Assembly (NCBI GenBank): GCA_014377915.1
Contig: JACMOT010000219.1
Location: 1-13,191, forward strand
Direction of reading: 5' to 3'
DNA: 13,191 bases
DNA from: Tardiphaga sp.
GTDB lineage: Bacteria > Pseudomonadota > Alphaproteobacteria > Rhizobiales > Xanthobacteraceae
The notes under the pieces: generated by a model
What the model was told of the DNA's origin: nothing
The model's database searches: none
What the model saw: the letters and a program-made list of their open reading frames with translations, nothing else
Shown here: positions 1 through 7,677 of the stretch, piece by piece
Layout: each line of letters starts with the position of its first letter
How positions within the stretch are numbered: position 1 is the stretch's first letter
Translations under genes and position numbers: made by a program

Positions 1-1961
1 ATCGTGGCGCGCAGACGCGCGATCCACTTCGCCGGCACCCAATAGGTGACGCGCGGATCGGTCAGCCCGCCCATCGCGAGAATGGCGGGATATTCCTGCG
101 CACGGACATTGTCATAGGGGGAGTACGACAGGATCGTCTTGAAATCGGCCGCGCTCTCGATCGGGTTGCCCCATTCGGGCCATTCCGGCGGCGTCAGCGG
201 CAGCGTGTCGTCGAGCATGGTGTTGAGCACGTCGACGAACGGCACCTCGGCGACGATGCCGGCGAACAGGTCGCCAGCGCGGTTGGCGACCGCGCCCATC
301 AGCATGCCGCCGGCGCTGCCGCCATGGCCGACAATGCGCTGCTCGCTCGAATAGTTCTCGGCGATCAAGGCGCGCGCGGAAGCGGCGAAATCGTCAAAGC
401 TGTTGGTCTTCCTGTCGCGCTTGCCGTCGAGATACCAGCCCCAGCCCTTGTCGGCGCCGCCGCGGATATGCGCGATGGCATAGACAAAACCGCGGTCGAC
501 CAGAGACAGCCGGTTGGCGGAGAACGATGCCGGCATCGCCATGCCATAGGAGCCGTAACCATAGAGCAGCAACGGCGCCGCGCCATCGCGCTTGAGGTCT
601 TTGCGGTGCAGGATCGACACCGGCACCTCGGCGCCGTCATCGGCCTTCGCCATGATCCGGGTGGTGACGTAGTCGGCCGGGTTGTGGCCGGAGGGGATCG
701 CCTGCCGCTTGCGCAACACCCGCTCGCGTGTCGTCATGTCGTAGTCGTAGACTTCCGACGGCGTTGTCATCGACGAATAGGCGAAGCGCAGATTGGTGGT
801 GTCGAATTCGTAACCGCCCATGGCGTCGAGCGAATAGGCGGCTTCATCGAAGGCGATGGCGTGTTCTTCTGAGGTCGCGAGATCACGGATGATGATCGCG
901 GGCAACGCATTGGCGCGCTCGACCCGCACCAGATGGCCGGCGGTGAGATCGATGTCGATCAGATAGATGCCTTCGCGATGCGGGATCAAATCGCGCCAGT
1001 TGGTTCGCGCGGGGTCGGCGAGCGGCGCGGTGACCAGCTTGAAGTCGATCGCATTATCGGCATTGGTGAGGATGAACAATTCGTCGCCGCGGTCGGCCAG
1101 CGAATATTGCACACCCTCCTCGCGCGCCGCGACCAGGCGCGGCGGCGCCTCGGGATGGGCGAGGTCGAGCAGGCGCTGCTCGGAGGTCTCGTGGTCGCCG
1201 CCGGCTATCACGCCGAACCGGCCGCTGGAGCTCTCGTGAATGTGCGTGAACCAGCCGGCGTCGGGCTCTTCGTAAATCAGTCTGTCGTCCGCCTGCGTCT
1301 GCCCGAGCTTGTGCAGCCAGACCTGCATCGGGCGATGATTGTCATCGAGCTTCACATAGAAGAACGCTTTTGAGTCCAGCGTCCACACCACGCCGCCATC
1401 CGTCTCCTCGACCAGATCGGCGCTGTCGGTGCTGGTCGCCCAGTCGCGCACCCGGATCGAAAAATATTCCGAGCCGGCGATATCCGCGCTCCAGGCTTCC
1501 AGCGCGTGGTCGGGCGAGTGCCGGGCACCGCCGAATTTGAAATATTTGTGGTCGGTGGCCAGTTTGTCGCCGTCGAGGATGATGGTGGCCTCGCCGCCGT
1601 CGCGCGGCGTGCGGCCGTACATCTCGTGCTGGCCGCCCTCGCGGAATTTGCGCAGGTAGGACCATGGCCCGTCCTTGGCCGGCACGCTGGAATCATCTTC
1701 CTTGATGCGGCCGCGCATTTCCTTGACCAGCGTCTTCCGCAGCGCCGCGGTGCTGCCAAGCAGGCTGTCGCTATAGGCGTTCTCGGCTTCCAGATAGTGC
1801 CGGATCTCCGGGTCCAGCACCGCGGGATCGCGCAGCACTTCCTGCCATTTCGCGTCCTTCAGCCAGGCGTAATTGTCGGTGACCGTGATGCCATGGGTGG
1901 TGAAGCTGTGCGGATGAACGGGCGCCACCGGTGCGGCGATCGGGGAGGTCGGCTTTGTCAT
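1..1961 (-). CDS. ptrB: Oligopeptidase B (S9A serine peptidase), 3' end outside window
   Basis: This is a prolyl-oligopeptidase-family serine peptidase of the oligopeptidase B type. The family cleaves short peptides after Arg/Lys, usually in the cytoplasm. About 653 codons are present. Oligopeptidase B is usually about 690-700 residues, so roughly the last 40 lie left of position 1. The N-terminal half should form the beta-propeller and the C-terminal part the alpha/beta-hydrolase domain. The nucleophile motif GHGGSAGGML places Ser549 (codon 315-317). GGLTDPRV places the catalytic Asp at residue 635 (codon 57-59). The 86-residue spacing matches the family, and the block YGYGSYGMAMPASFSANRLS is typical. 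The catalytic His lies outside the window. The start at 1959-1961 gives MTKPTSPIAAP and no signal peptide. Only a weak AGAG precedes it. It is divergent from the SnoaL-like gene, with 80 bases between. Family assignment is firm; exact specificity is inferred. Confidence 0.93.
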   Translation of the reverse strand, partial: MTKPTSPIAAPVAPVHPHSFTTHGITVTDNYAWLKDAKWQEVLRDPAVLDPEIRHYLEAENAYSDSLLGSTAALRKTLVKEMRGRIKEDDSSVPAKDGPWSYLRKFREGGQHEMYGRTPRDGGEATIILDGDKLATDHKYFKFGGARHSPDHALEAWSADIAGSEYFSIRVRDWATSTDSADLVEETDGGVVWTLDSKAFFYVKLDDNHRPMQVWLHKLGQTQADDRLIYEEPDAGWFTHIHESSSGRFGVIAGGDHETSEQRLLDLAHPEAPPRLVAAREEGVQYSLADRGDELFILTNADNAIDFKLVTAPLADPARTNWRDLIPHREGIYLIDIDLTAGHLVRVERANALPAIIIRDLATSEEHAIAFDEAAYSLDAMGGYEFDTTNLRFAYSSMTTPSEVYDYDMTTRERVLRKRQAIPSGHNPADYVTTRIMAKADDGAEVPVSILHRKDLKRDGAAPLLLYGYGSYGMAMPASFSANRLSLVDRGFVYAIAHIRGGADKGWGWYLDGKRDRKTNSFDDFAASARALIAENYSSEQRIVGHGGSAGGMLMGAVANRAGDLFAGIVAEVPFVDVLNTMLDDTLPLTPPEWPEWGNPIESAADFKTILSYSPYDNVRAQEYPAILAMGGLTDPRVTYWVPAKWIARLRAT

Positions 1962-2041
1962 GAACGCTCTTTTCGGGAGGAACTGATCGGACTATTGCTG
2001 GAGCCACACGGCTGTACCGCTCCGCTAATGTTGGACATTCC

Positions 2042-2647
2042 ATGGATATAGAGATTCTCGACCGTCTTGCCATCCGCGACCTGATCGAAAACTGGGTGGT
2101 CTGGCGCGATGCCGGCGACTGGGAGCGGTTTCGCAGCGTCTGGTTCGATGACGGCCGCATGATGGCGACCTGGACCCAGGGCACCGCCGACGAATTCATC
2201 GCCATGAGCAAGGCCGGCTGGGCCAAGGGGGTGTCGATCCTGCATTTCCTCGGTGGGCAATCGATCGATCTGGAGGGCACCCGCGCGATTTCGCAGACCA
2301 AGATGACCATTGCCCAGCGCGCGCCGGTGCATGGCGTCGAGGTCGATGTCCGGCTGACCGGGCGGTTCTACGACTTTTTAGAAAAACGACAGGGCAAATG
2401 GGGGCTGGTGCTGCGCCAGCCGATCTACGAACAGGATCGCATCGATACGGTGCGACCCAATGCCGAACTGGTGCTGGATGCCGCGTTGCTGGAGAGCTTT
2501 CCTGTGGGCTACCGTCATCTGGCCTATCTGCAGAGTCAGATCGGCTACCAGATCAAGCCGGACATGCCGGGCCTGCGCGGTGCGGCGGTCGAGGCGCTGT
2601 ATCAAAGTGGCGCAAAATGGCTCAAGGGTGAGGCGCTCGATCGATAA
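2042..2647 (+). CDS. SnoaL/NTF2-like domain protein
   Basis: A 201-residue protein with the look of the SnoaL-like branch of the NTF2-like fold, a cone-shaped alpha+beta barrel used by isomerases, dehydratases and many uncharacterised proteins. The N-terminal helix segment IRDLIENWVVWRDAGDWERF is followed by VWFDDGRMMATW, a pattern common in SnoaL_4 proteins (helix, then an Asp-rich turn leading into the first strand). A later GGQSIDLEG...QTKMTI strand region and RLTGRFYDFLEK complete the barrel. The C-terminal 70 residues (FPVGYRHLAYLQSQIGYQ onward) are predicted helical and extend beyond a minimal barrel. No clear Shine-Dalgarno precedes this ATG; an ATG 14 bases upstream is in another frame and stops at once. 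The acyl-CoA ligase gene lies downstream on the same strand, separated by a palindromic repeat. No substrate can be named. Confidence 0.8.
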   Translation: MDIEILDRLAIRDLIENWVVWRDAGDWERFRSVWFDDGRMMATWTQGTADEFIAMSKAGWAKGVSILHFLGGQSIDLEGTRAISQTKMTIAQRAPVHGVEVDVRLTGRFYDFLEKRQGKWGLVLRQPIYEQDRIDTVRPNAELVLDAALLESFPVGYRHLAYLQSQIGYQIKPDMPGLRGAAVEALYQSGAKWLKGEALDR

Positions 2648-2666
2648 AACGCTCCGTTTGATCCTG

Positions 2667-2788
2667 CGTCATTGCGAGGAGCCCTTGCGACGAAGCAATC
2701 CAGTCTTTTCTAGTGCTTCTGGAGTGCCGCGTCGCGGAGTTTATCATCGGGCCGGCGAAGCCGGACCCGTTGGCTCCTCGCAATGACG
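2667..2788. repeat. Palindromic interspersed repeat, copy 1
   Basis: A 122-bp non-coding element bounded by perfect 17-bp inverted repeats, CGTCATTGCGAGGAGCC at 2667-2683 and its reverse complement at 2772-2788. Inside are two more hairpins: an imperfect one pairing gcgacgaagcaatccag with ctggagtgccgcgtcgc, and a GC-rich one around cgggccggcgaagccgg. A diverged copy lies at 8229-8355. The element occupies most of the gap between the SnoaL-like gene and the ligase gene. Similar sequences are, from memory, widespread intergenic repeats in Bradyrhizobium and Rhodopseudomonas genomes. It could be a MITE or a REP/BIME-like element. It contains no transposase. Confidence 0.85.
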
Positions 2789-2836
2789 GGGTGAGGGCGG
2801 TGTGATTGCAACAAAAACAAAAAAGGGAGAAACCAC

Positions 2837-4366
2837 ATGTCCGACTTCATCGCGCTTGATGCGCTGGTGCGCGACACGGCGGCGGCAAGGCCGGCCCATA
2901 CCCCGATCATCGACGATCGGCGAACTCTGTCCTATGCCGAATTCGATGCGCTGATCGATGGCGTCGCCGCCGCGCTGCAGGCCGACGGGTTGAAGCCGCA
3001 AGACGTGATCTCGATCTGCGCCTATAGCACGATCGAATACGCCGCCACCTTCCTCGGCGCATTGCGGGCCGGCATCGCGGTGGCCCCGCTGGCGCCATCA
3101 TCGACGCCGACCGATTTCGCGGCGATGCTGCGGGATTGCGCTCCGAAAGTCCTGTTCATGGATGAAGCCGCCGCCGCCGTCATGGGCGAGGCCGCGACGT
3201 CCGGAGAGAGGCTGCGCGTGGCACTCGACGACAGCGGTTTCGGCCGCGCGTTCAGCCCGTGGTGCGCCGCGCCCGGCAGCAAGCCCGCGCCGGTCAGCAT
3301 CGATCCGGAATGGGTGTTCAACATCATCTATTCCTCCGGCACCACCGGCACGCCGAAGGGCATCGTGCATTCGCACGCGATGCGCTGGCGGCAATATGGC
3401 CAGCTTGTCCCGGTCGGCCACGGGCCGGACGCGGTCACCGTGCTGTCGACACCGCTTTATTCCAACACCACGCTGGTGGCCTTCAACCCCACGCTGGCGG
3501 GCGGCGGCACCGTGGTGCTGATGAAGAAATTCGATGCCCGCGGTTTTCTCGAAGTCAGCGCAAAATATCGCGCCACCCATACGATGTTGGTGCCGGTGCA
3601 GTATCGCCGCATCATGGCGGTGCCGGATTTCGATCAGTTCGATCTGTCGTCCTATGTGATGAAGCACAGCACCTCGGCGCCGTTCGCAGCCGCCCTGAAG
3701 GCCGATGTGCTGAAGCGTTGGCCCGGCGGCCTCACCGAGGTCTATGGCATGACCGAAGGCGGCGCGACCTGCCGACTGCTGGCGCATGAAAATCCGGACA
3801 AGCTGCACACCGTCGGGCAGCCGATGCCCGATCACGACATCATTCTGCTCGACGAGGATGGCGTCGAGGTGGCGCCCGGCGAGATCGGCGAGGTGGTAGG
3901 CCACTCGCCGAACATCATGACAGGCTATCTCAACCAGCCTGGCAAGACCGCCGAGACGTTCTGGCACGACGCCGCCGGCAAGCGCTTCGTACGCACCGGG
4001 GATGTCGGCCGCTTCGACGAGGACGGCTTTCTCACGCTGATGGACCGCAAGAAGGACATGATCATCTCCGGCGGCTTCAACATCTATCCGAGCGATCTGG
4101 AGGCGGTGCTGATCGGCCATGACGACGTGCTGGAAGCCGCGGTTGTGGCGATGCCATCCGAGGAGTGGGGCGAGACCCCGGCGGGGTTCGTGGTGTGCAA
4201 GCCTGGCGCGGCTGTCGATGCGGCGGCGTTGAAGACCTTCGTGAACGAACGGGTCGGCAAATTCCAGCGCGTCTCCGAGATCGTGTTCGTCGACAGCCTG
4301 CCGCGCAGTGCGATCGGCAAGGTACTGAAACGTGAATTGCGCGATCGGCGACTGGCGGCGGGATAG
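2837..4366 (+). CDS. AMP-forming acyl-CoA synthetase/ligase
   Basis: A 509-residue class I adenylate-forming enzyme (ANL superfamily). It should activate a carboxylic acid with ATP to the acyl-AMP and then form the CoA thioester in the cytoplasm. Motifs appear in order: phosphate-binding loop YSSGTTGTPKG at 165-175; YGMTE at 303-307; TGD with ribose-binding Asp389; the hinge region DRKKDMIISGGFNIYPSD from 403; and C-terminal PRSAIGK with the catalytic Lys495. All core motifs are intact and the length is normal for a free-standing acyl-CoA ligase. The start is supported by GGGAGA 7 bases upstream. It resembles medium/long-chain or aromatic acyl ligases, but the sequence does not settle the substrate. 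It may be co-transcribed with the SnoaL-like gene if the intervening repeat does not terminate transcription. It converges on slyX. Confidence 0.93.
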   Translation: MSDFIALDALVRDTAAARPAHTPIIDDRRTLSYAEFDALIDGVAAALQADGLKPQDVISICAYSTIEYAATFLGALRAGIAVAPLAPSSTPTDFAAMLRDCAPKVLFMDEAAAAVMGEAATSGERLRVALDDSGFGRAFSPWCAAPGSKPAPVSIDPEWVFNIIYSSGTTGTPKGIVHSHAMRWRQYGQLVPVGHGPDAVTVLSTPLYSNTTLVAFNPTLAGGGTVVLMKKFDARGFLEVSAKYRATHTMLVPVQYRRIMAVPDFDQFDLSSYVMKHSTSAPFAAALKADVLKRWPGGLTEVYGMTEGGATCRLLAHENPDKLHTVGQPMPDHDIILLDEDGVEVAPGEIGEVVGHSPNIMTGYLNQPGKTAETFWHDAAGKRFVRTGDVGRFDEDGFLTLMDRKKDMIISGGFNIYPSDLEAVLIGHDDVLEAAVVAMPSEEWGETPAGFVVCKPGAAVDAAALKTFVNERVGKFQRVSEIVFVDSLPRSAIGKVLKRELRDRRLAAG

Positions 4367-4387
4367 TCGGCGCGCGTGGCTCTCTCA

Positions 4388-4419
4388 GGTGTCGTTCCCG
4401 CTTTCGCGGGGACGACACC
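4388..4419. terminator. Hairpin between convergent genes
   Basis: A 14-bp stem (4388-4401 with 4406-4419, one G-T wobble) closes a TTTC loop: GGTGTCGTTCCCGC, then GCGGGGACGACACC. It sits 21 bases after the ligase stop and 24 bases beyond the slyX stop, where a bidirectional terminator is expected. No T-run follows on the plus strand, so it may be an intergenic palindromic repeat that also serves as a transcript end. The next bases (gtgtcgttc at 4422-4430) repeat the left arm in part. Confidence 0.6.
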
Positions 4420-4443
4420 GAGTGTCGTTCAGTGCCCGTACCT

Positions 4444-4659
4444 TCAATAATGCGGCGGCGGCTCGTTGCTGATGCCGCCGGAGTGGCTTTCGGCTTCCTG
4501 CAGCCGCTCGCCCAGGGTGGCGACCTGCCGGGTCAGGCGGTCGATCTGCTGCCATTGCGCGGTGATGGTGGCGTTCAGCGTCTCGATGGTCTCGTCCTGA
4601 TAGGTCAGGCGGGTCTCCAGCGCATCGATGCGCTCGCTCAGGGTTTTGAGGTCAGTCAT
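4444..4659 (-). CDS. slyX: SlyX family protein
   Basis: A 71-residue protein matching the SlyX family, small coiled-coil proteins of unknown biochemical role that are common in Proteobacteria. The sequence is a continuous heptad-rich helix from LKTLSERIDALETRL through ETLNATITAQWQQIDRL to ATLGERLQEAE. It ends in a Pro-rich tail finishing PPPHY, a hallmark of the family. The start MTDLKTLSER is chosen because it gives the standard family length and its ATG lies inside the end of trhO (ATGACTGA, 8-base overlap). This suggests translational coupling to the upstream gene. An in-frame upstream ATG at 4743 would add 28 residues read through trhO codons in another frame and is unlikely. Confidence 0.92.
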   Translation of the reverse strand: MTDLKTLSERIDALETRLTYQDETIETLNATITAQWQQIDRLTRQVATLGERLQEAESHSGGISNEPPPHY

Positions 4660-5452
4660 CGCCGGCCGCTTCTTTCTGCGATTCGAAATCTTCGGAATTG
4701 ATCGGAAGATCGGGATGCACGGTCGTGCTCTCGACCAGCCCATGGCCGAGCGCGATGCGGCCGTCGAACACGAAGCACTCGCCGCGCCAGCGGCTGTCAG
4801 CCTCGGGGATCTGTTCGAGATATTTCAGGATGCCGCCCTTGAGATGATACACATCGGCAAAGCCGTGCGACAGCAGATACGAGCTGGCCTTCTCGCAGCG
4901 GATGCCGCCCGTACAGAACATCGCGATTCGCGTGTGCTTCGCCGGGTCCAGCCTGGCAGTGACAAAATCCTTGAACTGGCCGAAGCTGCGGATGCCGGGA
5001 TCGACGGCGCCCTCGAACGTGCCCATCGCCACCTCGAAGGCGTTGCGGGTGTCGATCAGCAGCGTGCCGGGGCTTTCGATCAGCGCATTCCAGTCGGCTG
5101 GGTCGACATAGATGCCGACCTCCCGGTTCGGATCGGTGCCGGGATCGCCGAGCGTGACGATTTCCTTCTTCAGCCGGATCTTCAGATGCAGGAACGGCAT
5201 GGTGGTGGCGGTCGAGCATTTCAGTTCGAGGTGATCGAGCCGGCCGGCGAACATCGCGCCGAAGCGCAATTCGTCGATCAGCGCGTCGATTGCCCCGTTT
5301 GTGCCGGCCAGCGTGCCGTTGATGCCTTCATCGGCCAGCAGCACGCTGCCTTTCAGGTCGAGTCCAGCGCAGCGCGCACGCAGCGGCTCACGCAGCTCGG
5401 CAACATCCGGCAGCGCGGCGAACTGGTAAAAGGCGGCGACCTTGAGCGACAT
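4652..5452 (-). CDS. trhO: tRNA uridine(34) hydroxylase TrhO (YceA-type rhodanese)
   Basis: A 266-residue rhodanese-domain protein of the TrhO/YceA family. These enzymes carry out oxygen-dependent hydroxylation of U34 in tRNA, the first step towards 5-(carboxy)methoxyuridine at the wobble position. The N-terminal domain (about 1-100) carries the family block LLADEGINGTLAG. The rhodanese domain follows (about 110-220), with LLIDTRNAFEVAMGTFEGA and the active-site loop CTGGIRCEKAS, where Cys180 is the catalytic position and Cys186 is the second conserved Cys. KGGILKYLE and GECFVFDGR are also family signatures. Its stop overlaps the slyX start by 8 bases, so the two form a minus-strand operon. 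It is divergent from the GGT-like gene, with 179 bases between the two start codons. The intergenic region holds a small perfect hairpin (CGGGTT/AACCCG, 5501-5518) and nothing else clear. Confidence 0.94.
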   Translation of the reverse strand: MSLKVAAFYQFAALPDVAELREPLRARCAGLDLKGSVLLADEGINGTLAGTNGAIDALIDELRFGAMFAGRLDHLELKCSTATTMPFLHLKIRLKKEIVTLGDPGTDPNREVGIYVDPADWNALIESPGTLLIDTRNAFEVAMGTFEGAVDPGIRSFGQFKDFVTARLDPAKHTRIAMFCTGGIRCEKASSYLLSHGFADVYHLKGGILKYLEQIPEADSRWRGECFVFDGRIALGHGLVESTTVHPDLPINSEDFESQKEAAGDD

Positions 5453-5631
5453 GGCCGGGGTTTATCAGCCGCGCGCGCGGGACGAAAGTGCTTGAAAGTG
5501 CGGGTTGGTGGCAACCCGGCGTTGCCGAGGGGACGGCGAGCATTGCCCTGTGGCGTTCAATATGCCAAGAAATCGCAGCCTTCGCGGCGCCCCATCACCC
5601 GATCATCAGCGACAGAAGTGAGCATTTTGGC

Positions 5632-7218
5632 ATGAGGAATTTCCATCTCGCCGGCCGTTCCACGGTTCATTCCCAGAACGGCATGGCGGCTTCGTCGCAT
5701 CCGCTGGCGACGCTGACGGCAATCGAGGTGCTGAAGTCCGGCGGCACGGCCGTTGACGCGGCGGTGGCGGCCTGCGCGCTGCAGGGGGTGATCGAACCGC
5801 AATCCACCGGCATCGGCGGCGACTGCTTCGCGCTGGTACAGCCGAAGGGCGAGGGCAAGGTGCATTCCTATAACGGTTCCGGCCGCGCGCCGCAGGCCGC
5901 GACCGTGGATTGGTACATCGAGCACAAAATGAATGCGATCCCGTCGACCGGGCCGCATTCGGTGACCATTCCCGGTTCGATCGATGCCTGGGCCACGATC
6001 CTCAAGGACCATGGCAAGTTCGGCCTCGATACCCTGCTGCAGCCGGCGATCAAGGCGGCCGAAGAGGGATATGTCGTCGCGCCGCGCATCGCGTTCGACT
6101 GGAAGAACAATGTGGAGAAGGTGCGCGCCGGCATCAACGCGCCGCGCTACCTGCTGAAGAATGGCGAGGCGCCGGTCGTTGGCGATGTCATGCATCAGCC
6201 CGAACTCGGCAAGACGCTGCGCACCATCGCCAAGGAAGGTCCCGACGGCTTCTACAAGGGCTATGTCGCCGAAGACATGGTGGAGACGCTGCGCAGCCAT
6301 GGCGGTCTCCACACGCTGGAAGATTTCGCCGCCCACGTCACCGAGCGTACCACGCCGCTGACCACGCAGTACAAGGGCTATGATGTCTGGCAGTGCCCGC
6401 CGAACGGCCCCGGCATCACCATGCTGGTGATGCTCAACATCCTCAGCCATTTCGACCTCACCAAATATCCGGCGATGAGCGTCGAGCGCTTCCACCTCGA
6501 GGCCGAGGCCGCCCGCATCGCCTATCTGATGCGCGAACAGAACATCGGCGATCCCGCCTATGTCGGCGTCGACGTCGAACGCATCCTGTCGAAGCAATTC
6601 GCCGCCGATTGGGCTGCCAAGATCCGCATGGACGGGCTGGTCGATCTGCCGAGCGTGTCGCCGCCGATCAATCCCGAGACCGTCTACATCACCGTGGTCG
6701 ACAAGGATCGCAACGTCTGCTCGTTCATCAATTCGGTGGCGCATTCGTTCGGTTCGGCGGTGGTCTCCAACACCACCGGCGTGCTGATGCAGAACCGCGG
6801 CGCCGGCTTCCGGGTACAGCGCGATCACCCCAATTGCATCGCGCCGGGCAAGCGTCCGCTGCACACCATCATCCCGTCGCTGACCACGCAGAATGGCCGC
6901 GCCAAGATGTCGTTCGCGGTGATGGGCGGGCAGTACCAGCCGGTCGGCCAGTGCCGCGTGCTCACCAACATGCTCGATTATGGTCTGGATGTGCAGGAAG
7001 CGATCGACCAGCCGCGCGGGCTGCATTACGAGGGCGTTTACACGCTCGAGGACGGGGTGCCGGCGTCAATCGTCGAAGGCCTGCGGAAAATCGGCCACAA
7101 GACCGCGCCCTGCGTGGGACCGTTCGGCGGCGCCCAGGCGATCGTGATCGACTGGGACAAGGGCACGCTGACCGGCGGTTCCGAGCCGCGCAAGGATGGC
7201 TGCGCGCTCGGCTACTGA
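5632..7218 (+). CDS. Gamma-glutamyltransferase-family Ntn hydrolase (GGT-like)
   Basis: A 528-residue GGT-superfamily protein. The family is made as a proenzyme that cuts itself at a Thr to give large and small subunits. The likely nucleophile is Thr350 in NPETVYITVVDKD, giving subunits of about 349 and 179 residues. The substrate-site residues differ from true GGT. By hand alignment with E. coli GGT, the Arg-containing FRExAP motif is GSGRAP here, the PLSSMSP pair is PLHTIIP, and the Asp pair near NQMDDF is NRGAGF; the oxyanion Gly-Gly (VMGGQY) is kept. It may therefore be a relative such as HpxW-type oxamate amidohydrolase rather than a glutathione hydrolase. The start MRNFHLAGRSTV is chosen over in-frame 5488 because GAAGTGAG precedes it and family similarity begins there. 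There is no signal peptide, so it is probably cytoplasmic. Confidence 0.9.
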   Translation: MRNFHLAGRSTVHSQNGMAASSHPLATLTAIEVLKSGGTAVDAAVAACALQGVIEPQSTGIGGDCFALVQPKGEGKVHSYNGSGRAPQAATVDWYIEHKMNAIPSTGPHSVTIPGSIDAWATILKDHGKFGLDTLLQPAIKAAEEGYVVAPRIAFDWKNNVEKVRAGINAPRYLLKNGEAPVVGDVMHQPELGKTLRTIAKEGPDGFYKGYVAEDMVETLRSHGGLHTLEDFAAHVTERTTPLTTQYKGYDVWQCPPNGPGITMLVMLNILSHFDLTKYPAMSVERFHLEAEAARIAYLMREQNIGDPAYVGVDVERILSKQFAADWAAKIRMDGLVDLPSVSPPINPETVYITVVDKDRNVCSFINSVAHSFGSAVVSNTTGVLMQNRGAGFRVQRDHPNCIAPGKRPLHTIIPSLTTQNGRAKMSFAVMGGQYQPVGQCRVLTNMLDYGLDVQEAIDQPRGLHYEGVYTLEDGVPASIVEGLRKIGHKTAPCVGPFGGAQAIVIDWDKGTLTGGSEPRKDGCALGY

Positions 7219-7244
7219 GCTGCAGCGTCAGGTTTTCAAACGCA

Positions 7245-7270
7245 AAAGACCAGCCTCGCGGCCGGTCTTT
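7245..7270. terminator. Bidirectional intrinsic terminator between GGT-like and csbD genes
   Basis: An 11-bp stem with one A-C mismatch: AAAGACCAGCC at 7245-7255, loop TCGC, GGCCGGTCTTT at 7260-7270. On the minus strand the stem runs into TCTTTTG, giving a short T-tract for csbD transcripts. On the plus strand it ends in GTCTTTCC, serving the GGT-like gene that stops at 7218. Confidence 0.75.
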
Positions 7271-7291
7271 CCACATCCAGACTAATCTGAA

Positions 7292-7507
7292 TCAAAGCTT
7301 CTTGTGGGCCAGTTCGGCAGCCTTGTCGGCAGCGTCCTTGGCGGCCTGCTTGGCATCGCCAACAGCCTGCTGGGCGTGGCCCTTGCCTTCCTGGATCAGA
7401 CCTTCGCCCTGCAGGCGATCAGATCCGACGGCTTCGCCAATGCCCTGCTTGGCCTTGCCAATCGCTTCGTTGGCGTTACCCTTGATCTTGTCCGTGGTGG
7501 CACCCAT
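7292..7507 (-). CDS. CsbD family stress-response protein
   Basis: A 71-residue, highly charged, Ala/Lys/Gly-rich protein of the CsbD family. These small proteins of unknown mechanism are often induced by general stress. Family features are the N-terminal [20 protein letters not shown], the following [16 protein letters not shown] block, and a helical Ala/Lys tail ending AELAHKKL. There is no membrane segment or signal peptide. The start is well supported: AGGAG lies 6 bases upstream (minus-strand reading, around 7514-7518). The gene is divergent from the cupin gene across about 170 bases. In alphaproteobacteria csbD-like genes are often controlled by the general stress sigma factor EcfG. GGAAC occurs twice upstream, but no convincing -10 partner was found. 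Confidence 0.92.
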   Translation of the reverse strand: MGATTDKIKGNANEAIGKAKQGIGEAVGSDRLQGEGLIQEGKGHAQQAVGDAKQAAKDAADKAAELAHKKL

Positions 7508-7677
7508 GGGATACTCCTGTCAGTGAGCGGACAAAAAGTTCCGAACGGATTTTCAGAACGCCTGCCCGTTTGAGCTTCGCCATTACAAGCGTCAGCTCGA
7601 TTGAATGTTCCTCGCTCTCCGGGATGTGATGCCGCCTCCGTTGCCGCATTTTTTCCGGAACTTCAGAAAGCATCGCG

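Noticed and set aside
3098..4120. A 340-codon minus-strand frame opposite the acyl-CoA ligase
   Set aside because: It lies antisense to an intact ANL enzyme, shows no motif, and has the composition of a shadow frame.
5488..5631. A 48-residue N-terminal extension of the GGT-like protein, possibly a signal peptide
   Set aside because: It has no positively charged start followed by a hydrophobic core, and family similarity begins at 5632 with a Shine-Dalgarno just before it.
4628..5635. A 335-codon plus-strand frame across trhO and slyX
   Set aside because: trhO and slyX on the minus strand have strong family signatures; the plus frame has none.
5557..7026. A 489-codon open frame on the minus strand opposite the GGT-like gene
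   Set aside because: It is antisense to a gene with clear family motifs, is rich in Arg/His/Asp-Gly without any domain, and is the usual GC-rich shadow.
7538..7611. Possible EcfG (general stress sigma) promoter upstream of the CsbD gene
   Set aside because: GGAAC occurs twice on the minus strand, at 7607-7611 and 7538-7542, but no CGTT lies at the expected 16-17 base spacing.
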